DNA from: Euptelea pleiosperma
Taxonomy: Eukaryota; Streptophyta; Magnoliopsida; Ranunculales; Eupteleaceae
DNA length: 64,000 bases
NCBI GenBank assembly: GCA_035048495.1
Contig: CM068549.1
Coordinates: 11,208,000-11,271,999, forward strand
Direction of reading: 5' to 3'
The notes beneath the pieces were generated by a model that did not search any database, was not told the origin of the DNA, and was given only the letters and a program-made list of their open reading frames with translations. Position 1 is the first letter of the stretch; every line of letters begins with the position of its first letter. Below, piece by piece: positions 32,172 through 44,837 of the stretch. Made by a program: the position numbers and the translations under genes.

Positions 32172-34333
32172 GTCGGGACAAATAAGAAAATATCCCGATA
32201 TATTCAGGATATGGCTCATTCCAGACTATTTTAATGCATTGCTTTTATTTGTATTAATTATTAGTTAATAATTAATTATGTTTATTTAGTATTAATGTCT
32301 ATTTATTATTGGTTTAGAGCCATGTTTGTTGGGTGGGCTTTCAGAGCCATTTTAGTGACCTTTTAGGCCTTTTATTGTTTAATTCGGAGCCCAGTTAATA
32401 GCCATGGGCCTCGGGCCGGGTTTTTGACCCTTCCCTTTTTAGCCTAAGTAAAAGTTACAAAAATAACTTTTCTAAAATCCTAAACCTAAACTCCATTCTC
32501 TTTCCTCTTCTCATCTTCACTTTTTGAAGCTAAGGGTTTGGGAAAACTCTCCGATTGTGGACGAATCTCTCCCATACCTTAGATTAACGATCACAAGCAA
32601 GTGAAAACCTCATTAATTCCTTAGATTTTTTTTTTAATGTTGATTGTTATTCTATGTATTTGTTATTCAATGAGCATGATTAAGGTTTTGGTTGATTAAT
32701 GGTTTTCAATTTATTTCTTCTTAGATTTAATCTTTTGTAAATCTATCATATTTAATCTCTTATTTGATTATTAGGAAATCATGTAGAATTTTTTTTGTAA
32801 ATCTATGAAAAAATATGCTAAAATCTTTAATTGTCTTTAAATTCTCACAAAATTATTAAAAAATAATTTTTTGTCAGAATTTTATCTCATCTGTTTCTTA
32901 ACATTTTTAAGCTATGTTTTTTTTTAAATTAAGTGTTTTAAAGTGTAGAATAGGATGATATTTTTTTTTAGAATTTAATCGAAATCATAGAATTCCCAAA
33001 AATTCAAAATACTAATTTATCATAATTATTAAAAATATAATTTTTGTCAAAAATTTACCTCTTTCATTTCTTAACATTTTTTAGCTATATTTTTTTTAAA
33101 TTACGTGTTTTAAAGAGTAGAATAAAATAATATATTTTTAGAATTTAATATAAATCATAGAATTCTCAAAATATGAAATTCATTTATGCAATTCTTAATT
33201 CTTGATTTTTGATTCTCGATTCTTGATCTTAAAATTCTTGAGTTTCTTTATGACTCTTTTATTGGGTTTTCTTATGATCTCCTCTTGGGTTTTCTTACGA
33301 TTTTTGTAAAGCATGTTCATTTTTTATATTAATGGAAAACCATATGATAATTGTTACGTGAATGAAAATATGAGTATTATTTTAGATGACTATTAATCGG
33401 GTTAATTATTATAATACATTACTATTCAGTTATTGTTACATTATTTATCATAAAGATTATGGTCTAAAAATTAGGTTAAGCACGCTTATATTCTAGGGTT
33501 TATCTGATGTGTTGGTTGTGTTCGAGCACGTTAGGTAGGTCCTTAGTGGTTGTGTTCAACCCTAAAAATTAAGCAAACAGGGAACAAGGAGAAGCCCTTG
33601 GGTGCGAAACCCTGAATCATCAATGTTTACGTGACTATCCGTATGTCGGATAGATTGTCTAGACTATCCGTATGTCGAATTTATTAACTTAACTCTGAGA
33701 TGTCAGATTAATTAACATTAATGCATTAGTAGTGCATCATGTATCGAGAAGAGTATTTTTTCTTATATCTATATGCGTGATTAGTTTTGCTATAGAATAA
33801 GATGAATGTGTGGACACTTACATGTTTGATTATAGAATTATTTAAAGACATTACTACAATTGTGATTAATCTTGTTAACTGTTGTTTAACGTAGTGCACA
33901 CACAATAGCATGGCACGTGCACGTGGTTAGTGAGTGCCTAGCTTGCGAGTCTGATGGACTCACCTTTGTATATGATATCTCTTTGCATGACGTGACAGGT
34001 AGATCTGGTGAATACCTAGATTGATCTATTAGCAGTTGCTAGGAGTTTGGGGATTAGCAGAGTAGTTTTTTATTAGCGGCCTCATGGGAGGTTCAGAGTT
34101 GTTGCTTTTTGGATTATTTCGGGTTCTTGTTTAAACGCAGTTTAGTTGTTTTTCGCATTTGGTTTAATTGGATCCATTTTATTAATATTTCAGATCTTAT
34201 ATTTTGAGTTGGCTTTTATATTAATCTACATTTATGAGGCCGATATTGCGGATCTCGCGATGTATTAGGATTCGCACTTCGGGATTTGTGCACAGATAGA
34301 GATATTCTAGCGTACGTGTCGCGGGGCATGACA
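32172..34333 (+). mobile_element. 5' LTR of Ty3-gypsy element G
   Basis: 32,491-34,333 aligns along its length with 50,562-52,446 at roughly 90% by eye (for example 'gtgttggttgtgttcgagca', 'cattagtagtgcatcatgta'). It ends 'ggggcatgaca' three bases before the primer site. The start is placed at TGTCGGGACAAATAAG (32,172) because it is a TG start with a matching GC-rich motif, but the 3' copy lacks this part, so the true start is uncertain. Confidence 0.75.
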
Positions 34334-34336
34334 GAT

Positions 34337-34349
34337 TGGTATTAGAGCC
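34337..34349 (+). other. Primer binding site of element G
   Basis: TGGTATTAGAGCC lies three bases after the LTR end. It differs by one base from the usual tRNA-Met primer site. Confidence 0.85.
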
Positions 34350-34584
34350 TAGGCCTTAGGTTCTTAGGGTGATTCTCTAAGTCTAGGTTAGTTTGGTGTT
34401 GTATTAGGTGTCACCTTGTGACTTGGTGATATTTGATTGTAGTTGATTGAGAGTAGAACTGTTTGTCGTGTGTAGACTTTTGGTTAGGGCGTGCCTGCAA
34501 GGCATTGTTTGGTTTTTGTTTGGCTTGTTTTCTTTCATTTTTTTTGTTTGACCTTGTCGTTGTTTGTTTCCTTTTCGGAAGGTC

Positions 34585-35570
34585 ATGTTGACGAGAGGAA
34601 GACGTGGTTCCAGATCTACTGATGCAGTTGGTGTTTCAGCACCTATTGTTAGTCCTGAGTTGACTAAGGTTTATAGAGACTTAAGGGACACTGCTCGCAT
34701 TTTGGAGTAGATTATTCAGCGTATAGATGCTAGAGTAGAGATTCAAGCATCGCAGCCGACCTAGAATTCATTGGCCAGTTTGGTCAAGGAGTTCAAGCAC
34801 CTGAGTCCACCATCTTTTGCCTGGACTTCAGATTCGAAGGAAGCCGATCATTGGATGCGGAACATTGGGAAGATCTTTGAGGTAATGGAGTGCGACGATC
34901 GCCAGAAGCGAAAGTTGGTAGTCTTCATGCTTACTGGGGAAGCCCAGCATTGGTGGGATATGATCGAGAGATCTACAGATGTCAAGGTGATGTCTTGGAA
35001 GGACTTCAAGATGAGGTTCTTCGAAAAGTACTTTCCAGAGACTATGAAGGAGCAGAAGGTTATAGAGTTCTTAGAGCTGATTCAGGGATCAATGATTGTA
35101 AGCCAGTATGAGGCGAGGTTTGCAAAGTTCTCGAGGTTTGCATTGTACATGGTTACAGATGAGGTAGTTTGTGCTAGGAAGTTCGAACGTGGTTTGACTC
35201 CATCTATTCGAAAGATGATTGTGGCTCTTCGATTGATGACCTATTCTGAGGTTGTTGATCGAGCTTTGGCGATTGAGCAGGAAACCTTCTATATCAGAGG
35301 TTGAGAGATCAGAAGTCTGAGCTGAAGAAGCCGGTTAGGAAGATTCCTCTGGCAATTCCACAATTTGTTAACAGAGGGCAAGGTCAGAGGCAGGGTCAGC
35401 CAAAACAGTGGAAGAGACAGATGACTACCACGACTGAGACAACTTTGGTTCCCGCTCAACTAATCCAACAGGTTGTGCCTAGGAGGTTTGAGGGACAATG
35501 TTACAACTGTCAGGAGTGAGGACATATTGCTAAAGATTGTCCCAAACCGAGGATGTATGGGCAACAGCAG
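34585..35570 (+). pseudogene. Element G gag
   Basis: The ATG at 34,585 is followed by MLTRGRRGSRST. A TAG at 34,708 probably replaces Trp. The long frame 34,771-35,304 holds the retrotransposon gag core ('ADHWMRNIGKIFEVMECDDR', 'FMLTGEAQHWWDMI', 'FFEKYFPETMKEQKVIEFLE'). The next frame carries a Gln-rich spacer and a CCHC zinc knuckle, CYNCQE-stop-GHIAKDC, near 35,502-35,543, where a TGA sits inside the knuckle. Gag would form the particle and bind RNA, but this copy cannot be translated whole. Confidence 0.88.
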
Positions 35571-35639
35571 CCTGGACATGCTCCAGTGCAGTAGCATCAG
35601 GGTAGAGTATTTACGGTGATTCCCAGAGATGTGGAGGCT

Positions 35640-36010
35640 ACTGCAAATGTCGTGGAATGTACCCTTATTGTTTATCATTCTCCGGCTAGTGTTCTTTTTT
35701 AGTCGGGTTCTACACATTCGTTTATTGCATCTACATTTATTCGTGTTTTGGATTTGTTGCCTGAGTTGTTAGAGGTGGTTTTGTCGGATGTTTCTCCATT
35801 GGGTGGTTCTGTATTTCTTGATCGGATATGCGGAGAATGTCCAGTCAGGATAGGAGAGTAGGAGTTGCCAGCCGACCTGATCGTGCTTGAGGTGCGAGAG
35901 TTCGACATCATCTTAGGCATGGATTGGTTAGCAGCGTTTCACGCTAAGGTGGACTGCTTTGGGAAGTCAGTCAGTTTTTGTATCGCAGGACAGCCTCAGT
36001 TCCAGTTCGA
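35640..36010 (+). pseudogene. Element G protease
   Basis: The frame includes 'SGSTHSFIASTF', 'ELPADLIVLEVREFDIILGM' and 'DWLAAFHAKVDC', the gypsy retropepsin and its C-terminal LGMDWL block. The position of the active-site aspartate before SGS is a TAG codon, so the enzyme is dead. Confidence 0.85.
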
Positions 36011-36099
36011 TAGCACACAGAGTCATGTTCTGACTGAGGGGTTCCTTTTTTGTTTAGAGGTAGGGAAGCAGATCGTTGGAATCGACCACTTACCGGTTG

Positions 36100-36900
36100 T
36101 TTTAGATTTTTTGGATGTGTTTCGGGAGATACTGGGGTTACCTCCAAGGAGAGAGGTGGATTTTTGCATAGATCTTATGCCGGGCATAGCTCGCTATCGA
36201 AGGTACCGTACAGGATGGCACCAGCTGAGTTGAGGGAGTTAAAGGGCTAGATCTATGAGCTTCAGGATCAGGGTTTTGTTAGGCCGAGTACTTCATCGGT
36301 GCGCCTGTGTTGTTCGTGAAAAATGACAGATCTTTGAGCTTGTGTATCAACTACCGTCAGTTGAACAAAGCCACTATCAAGAATAAGTATCCCTTGCCTA
36401 GGATAGATGACTTGTTTGATCAGTTGCGGGGAGCTCAGATATTCTCGAAGATAGATTTGAGGTCCGATTATCACCAATTGCGTGTGAAGGAGGATGATGT
36501 GTCGAAGGCTGCTTTTTGGACTCGATATGGACATTATGAGTTTTTGGTTATGCCTTTTGGGTTGACCAATGCACATGTCACTTTTATATATGGACCTGAT
36601 GAATAAGGTATTCAGGCCATACCTAGATCAGTTTGTCGTGGTATTCGTGGATGACTTCTTGGTTTATTCGAAGTCCAAGGAAGAGCACGACGAACATCTT
36701 CGGGTTGCGCTTCAGACCGTGCGAGAGCACCAGCTATTTGCCAAGCTAGAAAAGTGCGACTTCTGGCAAGAGGAAGTGAAGTTTCTCGGACATGTTGTCT
36801 CGAAGGATGGGGTTTCGGTTGACTCGTCAAAGGTTGATGCTGTGTTGAACTGAGGACAGCCTACAACAGTTACCGAGGTGCACAACTTTTTGGTCTAGCT
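36100..36900 (+). pseudogene. Element G reverse transcriptase
   Basis: Blocks in order are '[20 protein letters not shown]', '[20 protein letters not shown]', '[11 protein letters not shown]', the active site '[14 protein letters not shown]', and '[20 protein letters not shown]'. The usual YVDD is FVDD, a variant also found in active plant elements. A frame change near 36,590 and a TGA at 36,851 (Trp position in 'LN-stop-GQPT') interrupt it. The part from 36,773 is repeated at 44,838. Confidence 0.9.
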
Positions 36901-36929
36901 TGGTACTATAGAAGATTCATTGAGCAGTT

Positions 36930-37353
36930 TTCTTTGATTGCGATGCCTATGACTCGACTGACCAAGAAGGATGTCAAGTTAGTCTGGGACAGTGCTTGTG
37001 AACAGGCTTTCAGGGAGTTGAAGGATAAGTTGACGTCAGCACTGGTTCTCTCCATTCCGTCTAGTGGTGGAGGAGTTGTCATCTATAGTGATGCTTCTCA
37101 TCGAGGATTGGGTTGTGTGCTGATGCAACATGGGAAGGTGATTGCGTATGCCTCCCGACAGCTTAAGGTTCATGAGTAAAACTACCTGACACATGACCTT
37201 GAGTTGGCTACAATGGTGTTTACGCTAAAGGTATGGCGACACTATTTGTATTGAGAGAAGTTTGAGCTCTTTTCTGATCATAAGAGTTTGAAATACCTAT
37301 TCTCTCAAAAGGAGTTGAACATGAGGCAGCGCAGGTGGATGGAGTTCGACTTT
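36930..37353 (+). pseudogene. Element G RNase H, copy 1, cut by X insertion
   Basis: 'LVWDSACEQAFRELKDKLTS', 'VVIYSDASHRGLGCVLMQHG', 'IAYASRQLK' and '[20 protein letters not shown]' identify the gypsy RNase H (RT-linked type) and its tether. Stops occur at 'HE-stop-NYLTHD' and 'LY-stop-EKF'. Just before the X unit this copy lacks 12 bases ('ttaaaggattat') that copy 2 retains. Confidence 0.88.
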
Positions 37354-39936
37354 TGAAAGTAGGGTTTTTCCGTGTCATTAGATCGGAAACCCGGTATTTC
37401 AACAATATTTGTAAATTTCTCCGAATTAGTTCACTTAATCTGTAAAAATGCAGACTTGCACAGTGGCTCGTGTCGGATATCGTCCGCACTCGGGGTTAGG
37501 GCAAAATAAAGAACAAATGAACGAAAATCTGCTAAAAATGATGGAAGGGTGAGAATGGTGGAAATCAAAATTAAAATAATCTTTTTGGAAAGAATATCAT
37601 AAACTAATTAACATAAATAAAGGAGAATTGAAACAATAAGGAAAAGAGAAATATCAAATTAAATTCATTAATTAATCAAGTGTTTACATAAATCAAATAA
37701 AAACAAATGTTTAATCTTAGAAAGCAATGAGAATAGATAGAGAAAGTGGGGGTTTTAGAGAGAGAAATAAGGAAGTTGGAGAGAGAAAGTGAGAGACACA
37801 AGAGATCTAGAGAGAGAATGAGAAGAAAGAATTAGATAAGGGAAGAAACAGGAAATAGAAGGCTAGAGAAAGAAGATACCACTTACTCACTTACCACATG
37901 AAGAGAAAGGTCAACAATGAAGAAGATGTAACCACGTGGCAACAAGGTCTAGTTGCAACCGTGGAGAGTAACAGTTGTGGAGGTTCAAATGTTGCTGATC
38001 TACACTTCAGGGAGTATGCAAGGTCAACCCAAAGAACTCTGATTCCTGATGCGTGGTGGTTGCTGGTACAACAACTACCTACAATTCCGAGAGAACGTGG
38101 AGGAGAACCTTGAGGAGTCATGGTGGTGATGATGTCGGCCTGTAAGGCAGCAACCTGAGTTGCAAGGTGTTAAGAAATGATGGGGAGTTGCTGGTGTTTC
38201 ACTGGAAACCGTTGCTACCTGGTGAATGATTAGCAAGAGGAGGTGCTAAACATGATGGGAAGAGCACGTGGTTGTTGCAGGTGATGGAACACAGCAACGT
38301 GGTTTCTTGCTGGTGATTGCCGGAGTTGCAAGCAAGAGAGGTTGCAGATCAGCAACCGTTGGGGGTCAATGGAACACCTTGTGAACGGCTGGAGTTGCTA
38401 GCTTGAACGGTGTGCAGGGTTGTAGCACCGTGGAAGATCAACAACAGATGGACGGTGATTGAATTCTGGTTTGGCCAGTAAAATGGCCGTGGTAATGTGG
38501 AGGACAGGAGTATTGCAGGTTGTGAGCGATGACTAGAAGCAGGGAGGAAGGGAGGTATTGCTGGTAGGTGGAGTGTAGATTCCGGCGAGCATCTCCCCGG
38601 AATCAATGGCAAGAGGAAGGTGACAGTGCTGGTAGATTGGACTGTGGACAGGAATGAGGAGGTCTAGGTGATGGTGGCTGGCGGTGATGATCGATGGTGG
38701 TTGCTGTGGTGCTTTTAGAGAGAGGCTGCACCGATAGGAAGGTGCGGGTTTGAAACTGACCGGAGTTGCACCTGCAACTCCGGTGAAGTTAAAAGAAGAA
38801 GAAGAAGAGGAATGGGTTAAATGCTTTCGGCCTGCGTGGAGTGCAAGTTTAGGGAGGAACGGTGGTGCTGTTTGCTGTTGGCAATAGCATGGAGATGGCT
38901 GGTTTGTGATTTCTTGCTGGTTTGGCCAGCTACTAATGGAGCAGAAATGGGTTGGCAAAGATGAACGATTGCAAGGTGGAGAGGACACGAGCAAGAGTTG
39001 TTGTCCGGGAATGTATGCACGTGAGGACAGCACCGCTGAGCTTCCTCAAGAGGTGATCCAGTCCGTGGAGAGGAGCTTTAGAGAAGAGAGAGGGAAAAGG
39101 GGGTTGGTAGAAGAAGGGATTTAGGAGAATGAAGGGAGAAGGAACCAACCATCTAGGTTCCTCTTATAGGTTTAGGAGATTTGTTGTTCAAAGGAAGATC
39201 GTTGAATTTAGGGCGATCAAACGGTTGGGAATAAGTTAGTTAAGATAGAGAGAGATGGGGGAGAGAAGAATCGGTCAAGTGAGACCGATTCTCTCTTCTT
39301 GTTGCTAATGGGTATGAGCATGGGCATGGGCATGGGCATGGGTATGGGTCATGGGCCAAAATAGATAGAGAGAGAAATAGGAGTGAGGTGAGAGAAAAAA
39401 TACAAAAATAATAACATTGGAGGGTTTTGAACCCTGGTCTTCTTTATTCTCTCTTGTCCGCTCCACCAATTAGTCAAACTTATCCTTTGATGTCAATTGG
39501 TGTGGCCTTTAACACCTTAGTCCTTCTCTTGGTATCCAACTATTCTTCTCTCTCTTAGTCCTTGTTCCGGCTCTACGATCCTCTGGCTTTGCCCGTACAT
39601 GGCTTCTATCTTCTTATCCTAGCCAGCTGGCTCTTTAAGCTTTGATAGAAGTCTTATGTGGTTGATAGTGGGCTTGCCAGTCCTCGAGAATCACCCGATA
39701 GGGTTTTCTGCAAGTGAAAAAGCGTGTAATGAGATTCAACTAAAACGGTTTGATACTGGACTATCCGAAATGCGTATATTTCATGCAAATAGTCGATTTT
39801 CGTCTAAAGAATGTGTTCTATACAATAGAAGAAACTCTTACGTGGAAAAGTCGATGAAAAGATAAGTTTTATGTTGGAGAATGCGATATTGCTATCAGGA
39901 TAATGGATTAAAATAAATACTTTTGAGCTAATATCA
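37354..39936 (+). mobile_element. Family X unit, copy A (2.58 kb)
   Basis: It starts TGAAAGTAGGG and ends GCTAATATCA. It is inserted in the RNase H-integrase linker of element G at the same point as copy B. Inside it has a GA-rich tract, the palindrome at 38,760-38,783, a 'gggcat' hexamer run at 39,308-39,353 and a conserved 3' block (39,650-39,936). No internal terminal repeats, gag or pol are seen, so it behaves like a long solo LTR. The right flank is not element G: Helitron-type sequence follows instead. Small open frames on either strand are compositional. Confidence 0.82.
38760..38783. repeat. Conserved palindrome in X copy A
   Basis: CCGGAGTTGCA-cc-TGCAACTCCGG is a perfect 11-bp-arm inverted repeat. 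Equivalents are at 46,693 (one mismatch), 54,634 and 62,668. Confidence 0.9.
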
Positions 39937-40439
39937 CAACCCCCAACTAGCATATTGCCAATCCTTGGCAATTATTGCGAAATAATTGAGCTGAAAAGGG
40001 CTCGGCATAACATGCTAGAAAACTTATTTGCATTACTCAGAAGAAAACTCAGTTTTGTCAGATTATTTTAAGGATGCAAGAAATCATTCACAAATTAGAA
40101 CTAATCAACAAAATGCAACACTTCTACAAATGGATCTTCAAACAAAAGATTACTTAGACTTGGATCATAATACAGACATCTATTTAGTGGAATATCGTAC
40201 AACATGTGGCTTCCTCCGAACACAAATGACAGAGCTGCTATGCATGTGGAAACATGATATATGGATAAATGCATTATAGCTATTTAAAAATAGATCAGCA
40301 GATGTCTGAAATGGAAAGTCAATGTATCTATGTAGATATCCATAGTGGGATCATATGAAGGGGATGTTCTTTTTTTCAATCTAACCAATTCGATGATGCC
40401 GCAACCAACAGGAATATGGAGTGTAGTAGTTGACAATAG

Positions 40440-41974
40440 ACTTATATGAGAGCAACAACAACTTCAACATAAAGGACAACATGCTCAAGTACTTGCTAAT
40501 GTTGATCATCTTAATGAGTCACAAAATTATGCTTATAGTGCAGTGATTGATTCTGTCACTCAAAATAAAGGAATGCTATTCTTTTTGAATGAAGCAGCTA
40601 AGACGGTAAAAACGTTTGTATACAATACAATTGCAGCTCAATGTCGTAGTTTTGGGCATATTGTTATTATGGTTGCTTCATCTGGTATTGCATCGTTGTT
40701 ACTGAACGGCGGTCGAACTACTCACTCAACATTTCACATCTCATTGGACGTGATGGAGAATTCAGTGTGCGGGTTTTCTAAGCAATCACTCCACGCTAGC
40801 CTATTCAAAGAAACAAAACTCATTATTTGGGATGAAGTTCCAATGCAACATAGGTATTGTATTGAAGCGGTTGATCATACACTTCAAGATATAATCGACA
40901 ATAACAAGCCATTTGGTGGAATCACTGTCGCTCTTGGTGGAGACTTTTGCCAAATCCTACCAGTTATACCGAAAGGGGTTCGTGAGCAAACTATTGCAGC
41001 ATCATTAAGAGGATCCTCAATCTAGAAACATGTTCACGTTCTATCGTTGTTACAAAACATGCGACTGAATAATGCTGAGCCTGAAAATATTACTTTTCCA
41101 AATCTCTTGATGGAGGTAACAATTATTTTTAATGTTATCATTTATCACATAGATTGCGATTGTATTTGAAATAATATAAGAATCTTATTCTTTTGAATTT
41201 CTTATAGATTGGAACCAAACCACAAGAAGTTATTCAATTACCATCAACAATGTGCAAATGTGAGAATCTTCAAGAACTAAGTTGTTCAGTTTATCCTCAA
41301 TTAAATGAAGCTTGCACGGTCTTAGCGAGTTTTCTAATTGAACGCACCATTCTCTCTACACGTAATGATGATGTCAATGCTATCAATGCTGCAACTTCAG
41401 ATATATTCTCAGGAGAATCATTTATTTTCTTAGTAGCAGACAAAATGCCAGAAGAAGATGCAAATGATCATACCGTAGTCGATATCCAAATGAGTATTTA
41501 AACTCACTTGATCCTCCTGGGTTACCACCGTTTATGCTCAAACTCAAAAAGGGATGCCCAATAATGTTGTTAAGGAATCTTGCACCAAAGGATGGGCTTT
41601 GCAATGGAACGCGATTGATGGTAATGCGTTGCGCAACATGCATAATTGAAGCTCAAATTTTAACTGGAGAAAAATTTGGCAACTTAGTCTTCATTCCTAG
41701 AATTTCATTGACACCGTCATCATCTGAGTTACCCTTTCAAATGACGTGATGCTAGTTTCCTATACGATTGGCATATGCAATGACAATAAATAAATCACAG
41801 GGCCAATCAGTGAAGTACGTTGGAATTGATTTGCGGATGCTAGTTTTTAGTCATGGACAATTATATGTAGCTCTATCAAGATGTACTTCTTCAAACAGAA
41901 TCAGTGTCATCTTCCCACCAAATGCTTCAAATTCAATAGCTAACATTGTTTATCCTGAAGTACTACTTTAGTAG
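40440..41974 (+). pseudogene. Helitron-type Pif1-like helicase
   Basis: 40,543-41,025 holds a degraded Walker A ('[13 protein letters not shown]', normally GGTGKT), '[20 protein letters not shown]', the Walker B-like '[13 protein letters not shown]' and '[16 protein letters not shown]'. An intron with GT...AG ends lies at about 41,116-41,207. Later exons give 'RNDDVNAINAATSDIFSGES', '[20 protein letters not shown]' and the terminal '[18 protein letters not shown]' with '[14 protein letters not shown]'. These are the ordered motifs of the helicase half of RepHel. The Rep (HUH) half is not visible, and several stops and frameshifts are present. Confidence 0.87.
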
Positions 41975-42059
41975 TTACTTGAGGTACATTATATATCGAT
42001 ATTTTTATATTGATTTTTTGAAAAATTTTATTGCTTATTTTTTCTAGATATAACTCAAA

Positions 42060-42570
42060 ACTGAGGTAAACCATTTATATTTGCAGAGTAGTTGGGATCA
42101 TTATATCGAACCAGAAAAAGATAAGATATATAAAGATAGGTGGAGAAGATGACCAAAAGTAAGAAATCATCTATCACCAATTTAAGTAAATTTACTATGA
42201 TTGTTTATATTTATTGATTATTGATAGAATTATATTTTTTCTTACAAATTATAAGGTTGATAAGGGCGAGAAGATTCATTTGATTGTCCACTGTCCGAAG
42301 TTTCCGTGGTATGTACATATGGATGAAGTTTCGTTTTCAAACATAATTTTGAGAACCATAAGAAATCTTCAATCAGAGGTACATTTAAGAATATACAAAT
42401 TTTTTTATTAATTATTTATTACTATATTTATATTTTCACTAATATATATTTTATGTTGTTAACAGTGATATGCTGGTTTAATCAATGGAAATATGCTATG
42501 GGTGAGGTGGATTGTAATTAAAAAAAAGCACTACGAATGGTTCATTGTAATTTTGACTATTTTTTTGACA
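42060..42570 (+). other. Possible spliced coding fragments after the helicase
   Basis: Three short stretches look coding between plausible splice sites: 'SSWDHYIEPEKDKIYKDRWR' after 'ttgcag' (about 42,089), 'GEKIHLIVHCPKFPWYVHMD' followed by 'IRNLQSE|gtacat' (42,250-42,378), and 'YAGLINGNMLWVRWIVI' after 'gttaacag' (about 42,467). I do not recognise the family. They could be extra Helitron exons or a captured gene fragment. Confidence 0.35.
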
Positions 42571-44837
42571 AAATAGAAATGCACAGTGTTGTATTTTTTT
42601 TTTTTTTGTAAATGTAATGTGATCAGCAATAAAAAATTTATATAATATCTACAATTTTTTGTTATTTATAGTGTTTAATGTTAGTTGGACAGTAGTGCCT
42701 ACGAAACCGATTGGCGTGCAAAAGATAAACAAATTAATTATGATAATGTTTTGTTAGTTGTAATCGTTTGGTTTATAATAGAATGGGTGGTGGTGGGGGT
42801 TTGTTTTGGTTTGGTTTTCAACTGATGTCACCAATTTATTTTGTAGAGGGGTTTTGAGGGTATTGCAAACCATTTCCAGAGTTACCCTATGAGTTTGTCT
42901 CTTTGTATTTGTTTGTCTAACAACTTTTCTGTTTCTCAGTCTGACATGAATATAAAGTTCATTTGTGCGATACAAAAGGCAATTGTGCAGCACTCCACGA
43001 AAGTTTAGGTAATGTGGAATGTTTATTTGTACATTTTCAAGGATGAAGTTGAGAACTAGGTAGCCCGATCTGATTATATATGATATGGAGATGACTATGC
43101 TTTTAGTAACATTTTTTACTATTTTTCAATCACCAATAAGAAGTCTGATTATAAATTTCTATAACCTATCTTGGTCAATAGTTGTAATCATTAATTTTGG
43201 GCTTTTTACTTAGCTTAAGTTTTTGGACATATGTATGACAGATAGCATAATCAAATGCTTGACTTATAGAAGTACAGATAATTGCACATGCTTTACTGAT
43301 AATTTCATTGTATAACTTTTTTTACTTATAAAGCTTTTATTATTACATCCCACGTGCGACATAATTAACCTCAAGGTCTTCAGTTCTAGGTTTGGGGAGT
43401 TGTTCAATCATGGAGGTGGTGTTCCATATCTTGGGTTTGAATGCCTAAGGCACTCGAATTTATTTGCGCACGCTTTGTTTGGGAGTGCCATTAGCATGGG
43501 TCATTTAGGAAGTGGGTAGTGGGTTTGAGTGCCGAAGACACCAGTTTTTGCAAACACTTTGTTGGGGAGTGCCGTTGGCACGGGTCACCCCTAGTTCTAA
43601 ACAATCAGGATAGTATTATGAATTATCTTGTTAGTATAGGGATAGTGTAGATTATGACAGTGGGCGGACCACTGGTTTACCTTCAATTACCTGCCAGACT
43701 AACTTTTCACTCTATAGGTTCTCACCAGGATACACTCTTCAAAGCAAATTCGCTAGTACTAACACTAGTTGACTGCAAGATAATCCAAAGCCTAGACAGA
43801 CATGCGGCACATTGGCTGACTTAAATATGTCCCAAACTAACCGGATTTGTCAAGCGTGAAGATGAGTTTTCCCAGAAGAGGAACTAGGGTTGGTTCATGT
43901 TCCTAATCCGACACTAAGCTAATCCGACAGACAATCAAGGAGGCCACTTACGATCTTGGTATACTTGAGTAGTAGGGACTTATGGGTGTATTAGATAATA
44001 GGGACCTGCACTCATGGATTTAATCGACTTGATCTTTGAAGGGGTCACTTTATGTGGAGTTTTCCTCGAACACCGATCTAATTGGGCTCTACTTCTTGAT
44101 TGATTTTAATTTTTGGCTATGGTTGCACAAAAGCTAGAATGACGAGGTGAGTGATGAAATCTCACCAGTTTCAAGTTAGAGCCGAGTTTGTAATGTATTT
44201 TATTACGGCCAATCCAAGCAGTTTTGATAATGTTTGCAAAAGCAAATAGACAATCGGCAAAGTGTTTGCACAATGATCAAGATCACACTCAAGAGGAGGT
44301 ATAGAAACTTACCTGCCCGTTGGCTACGCACGGGGTCTCCTCTGTGAGATAGGGAGGGGTATCCAAATGGGCTTGGGCCCGACTCCACCTCTTTGAGCTT
44401 TCGCTCCCTACTCATTTGGTAATCGCAATCCGCAATCACGTTACTCCACAATGGTCTATGGAATGGAGTTGGAAGGTATACCGCCTTTGGGGTTTCAAGA
44501 AACACGCAATGATTTAGGACAGGTATTGTGAATTAGTTCTAATTAGGGTTTAAAATTCAACTTTAGCTATTCCCGAATTAGGGTTCGGAAATATCTACTT
44601 TTGAATTACCTAGAGTTGGAAATCATCCAAAATAAAACAAATAACGAATGGTGATCTACCTAGAAATAGCAGAATTGAAATCTAACCCTAAAATCTATTT
44701 ATTTTTTTTGTTTAATTAATTAATTAACCTAGCAGTTATTATAAAAGTAGAGAAAATGAATCCCTAAATTATTACAACTTTGCACTCGGCCGTCTGAGGC
44801 ATTAAAATAATAAGTGAATAATGTGAAAAAGAAAATT
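42571..44837. other. Unassigned sequence inside the composite
   Basis: No domain is recognised. A ~75-bp local duplication occurs at about 43,432-43,503 and 43,510-43,588 ('gggtttgagtgc', 'cactttgttggggagtgcc', 'cacgggtca'). The open frame at 44,203-44,505 has no support. Confidence 0.5.
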
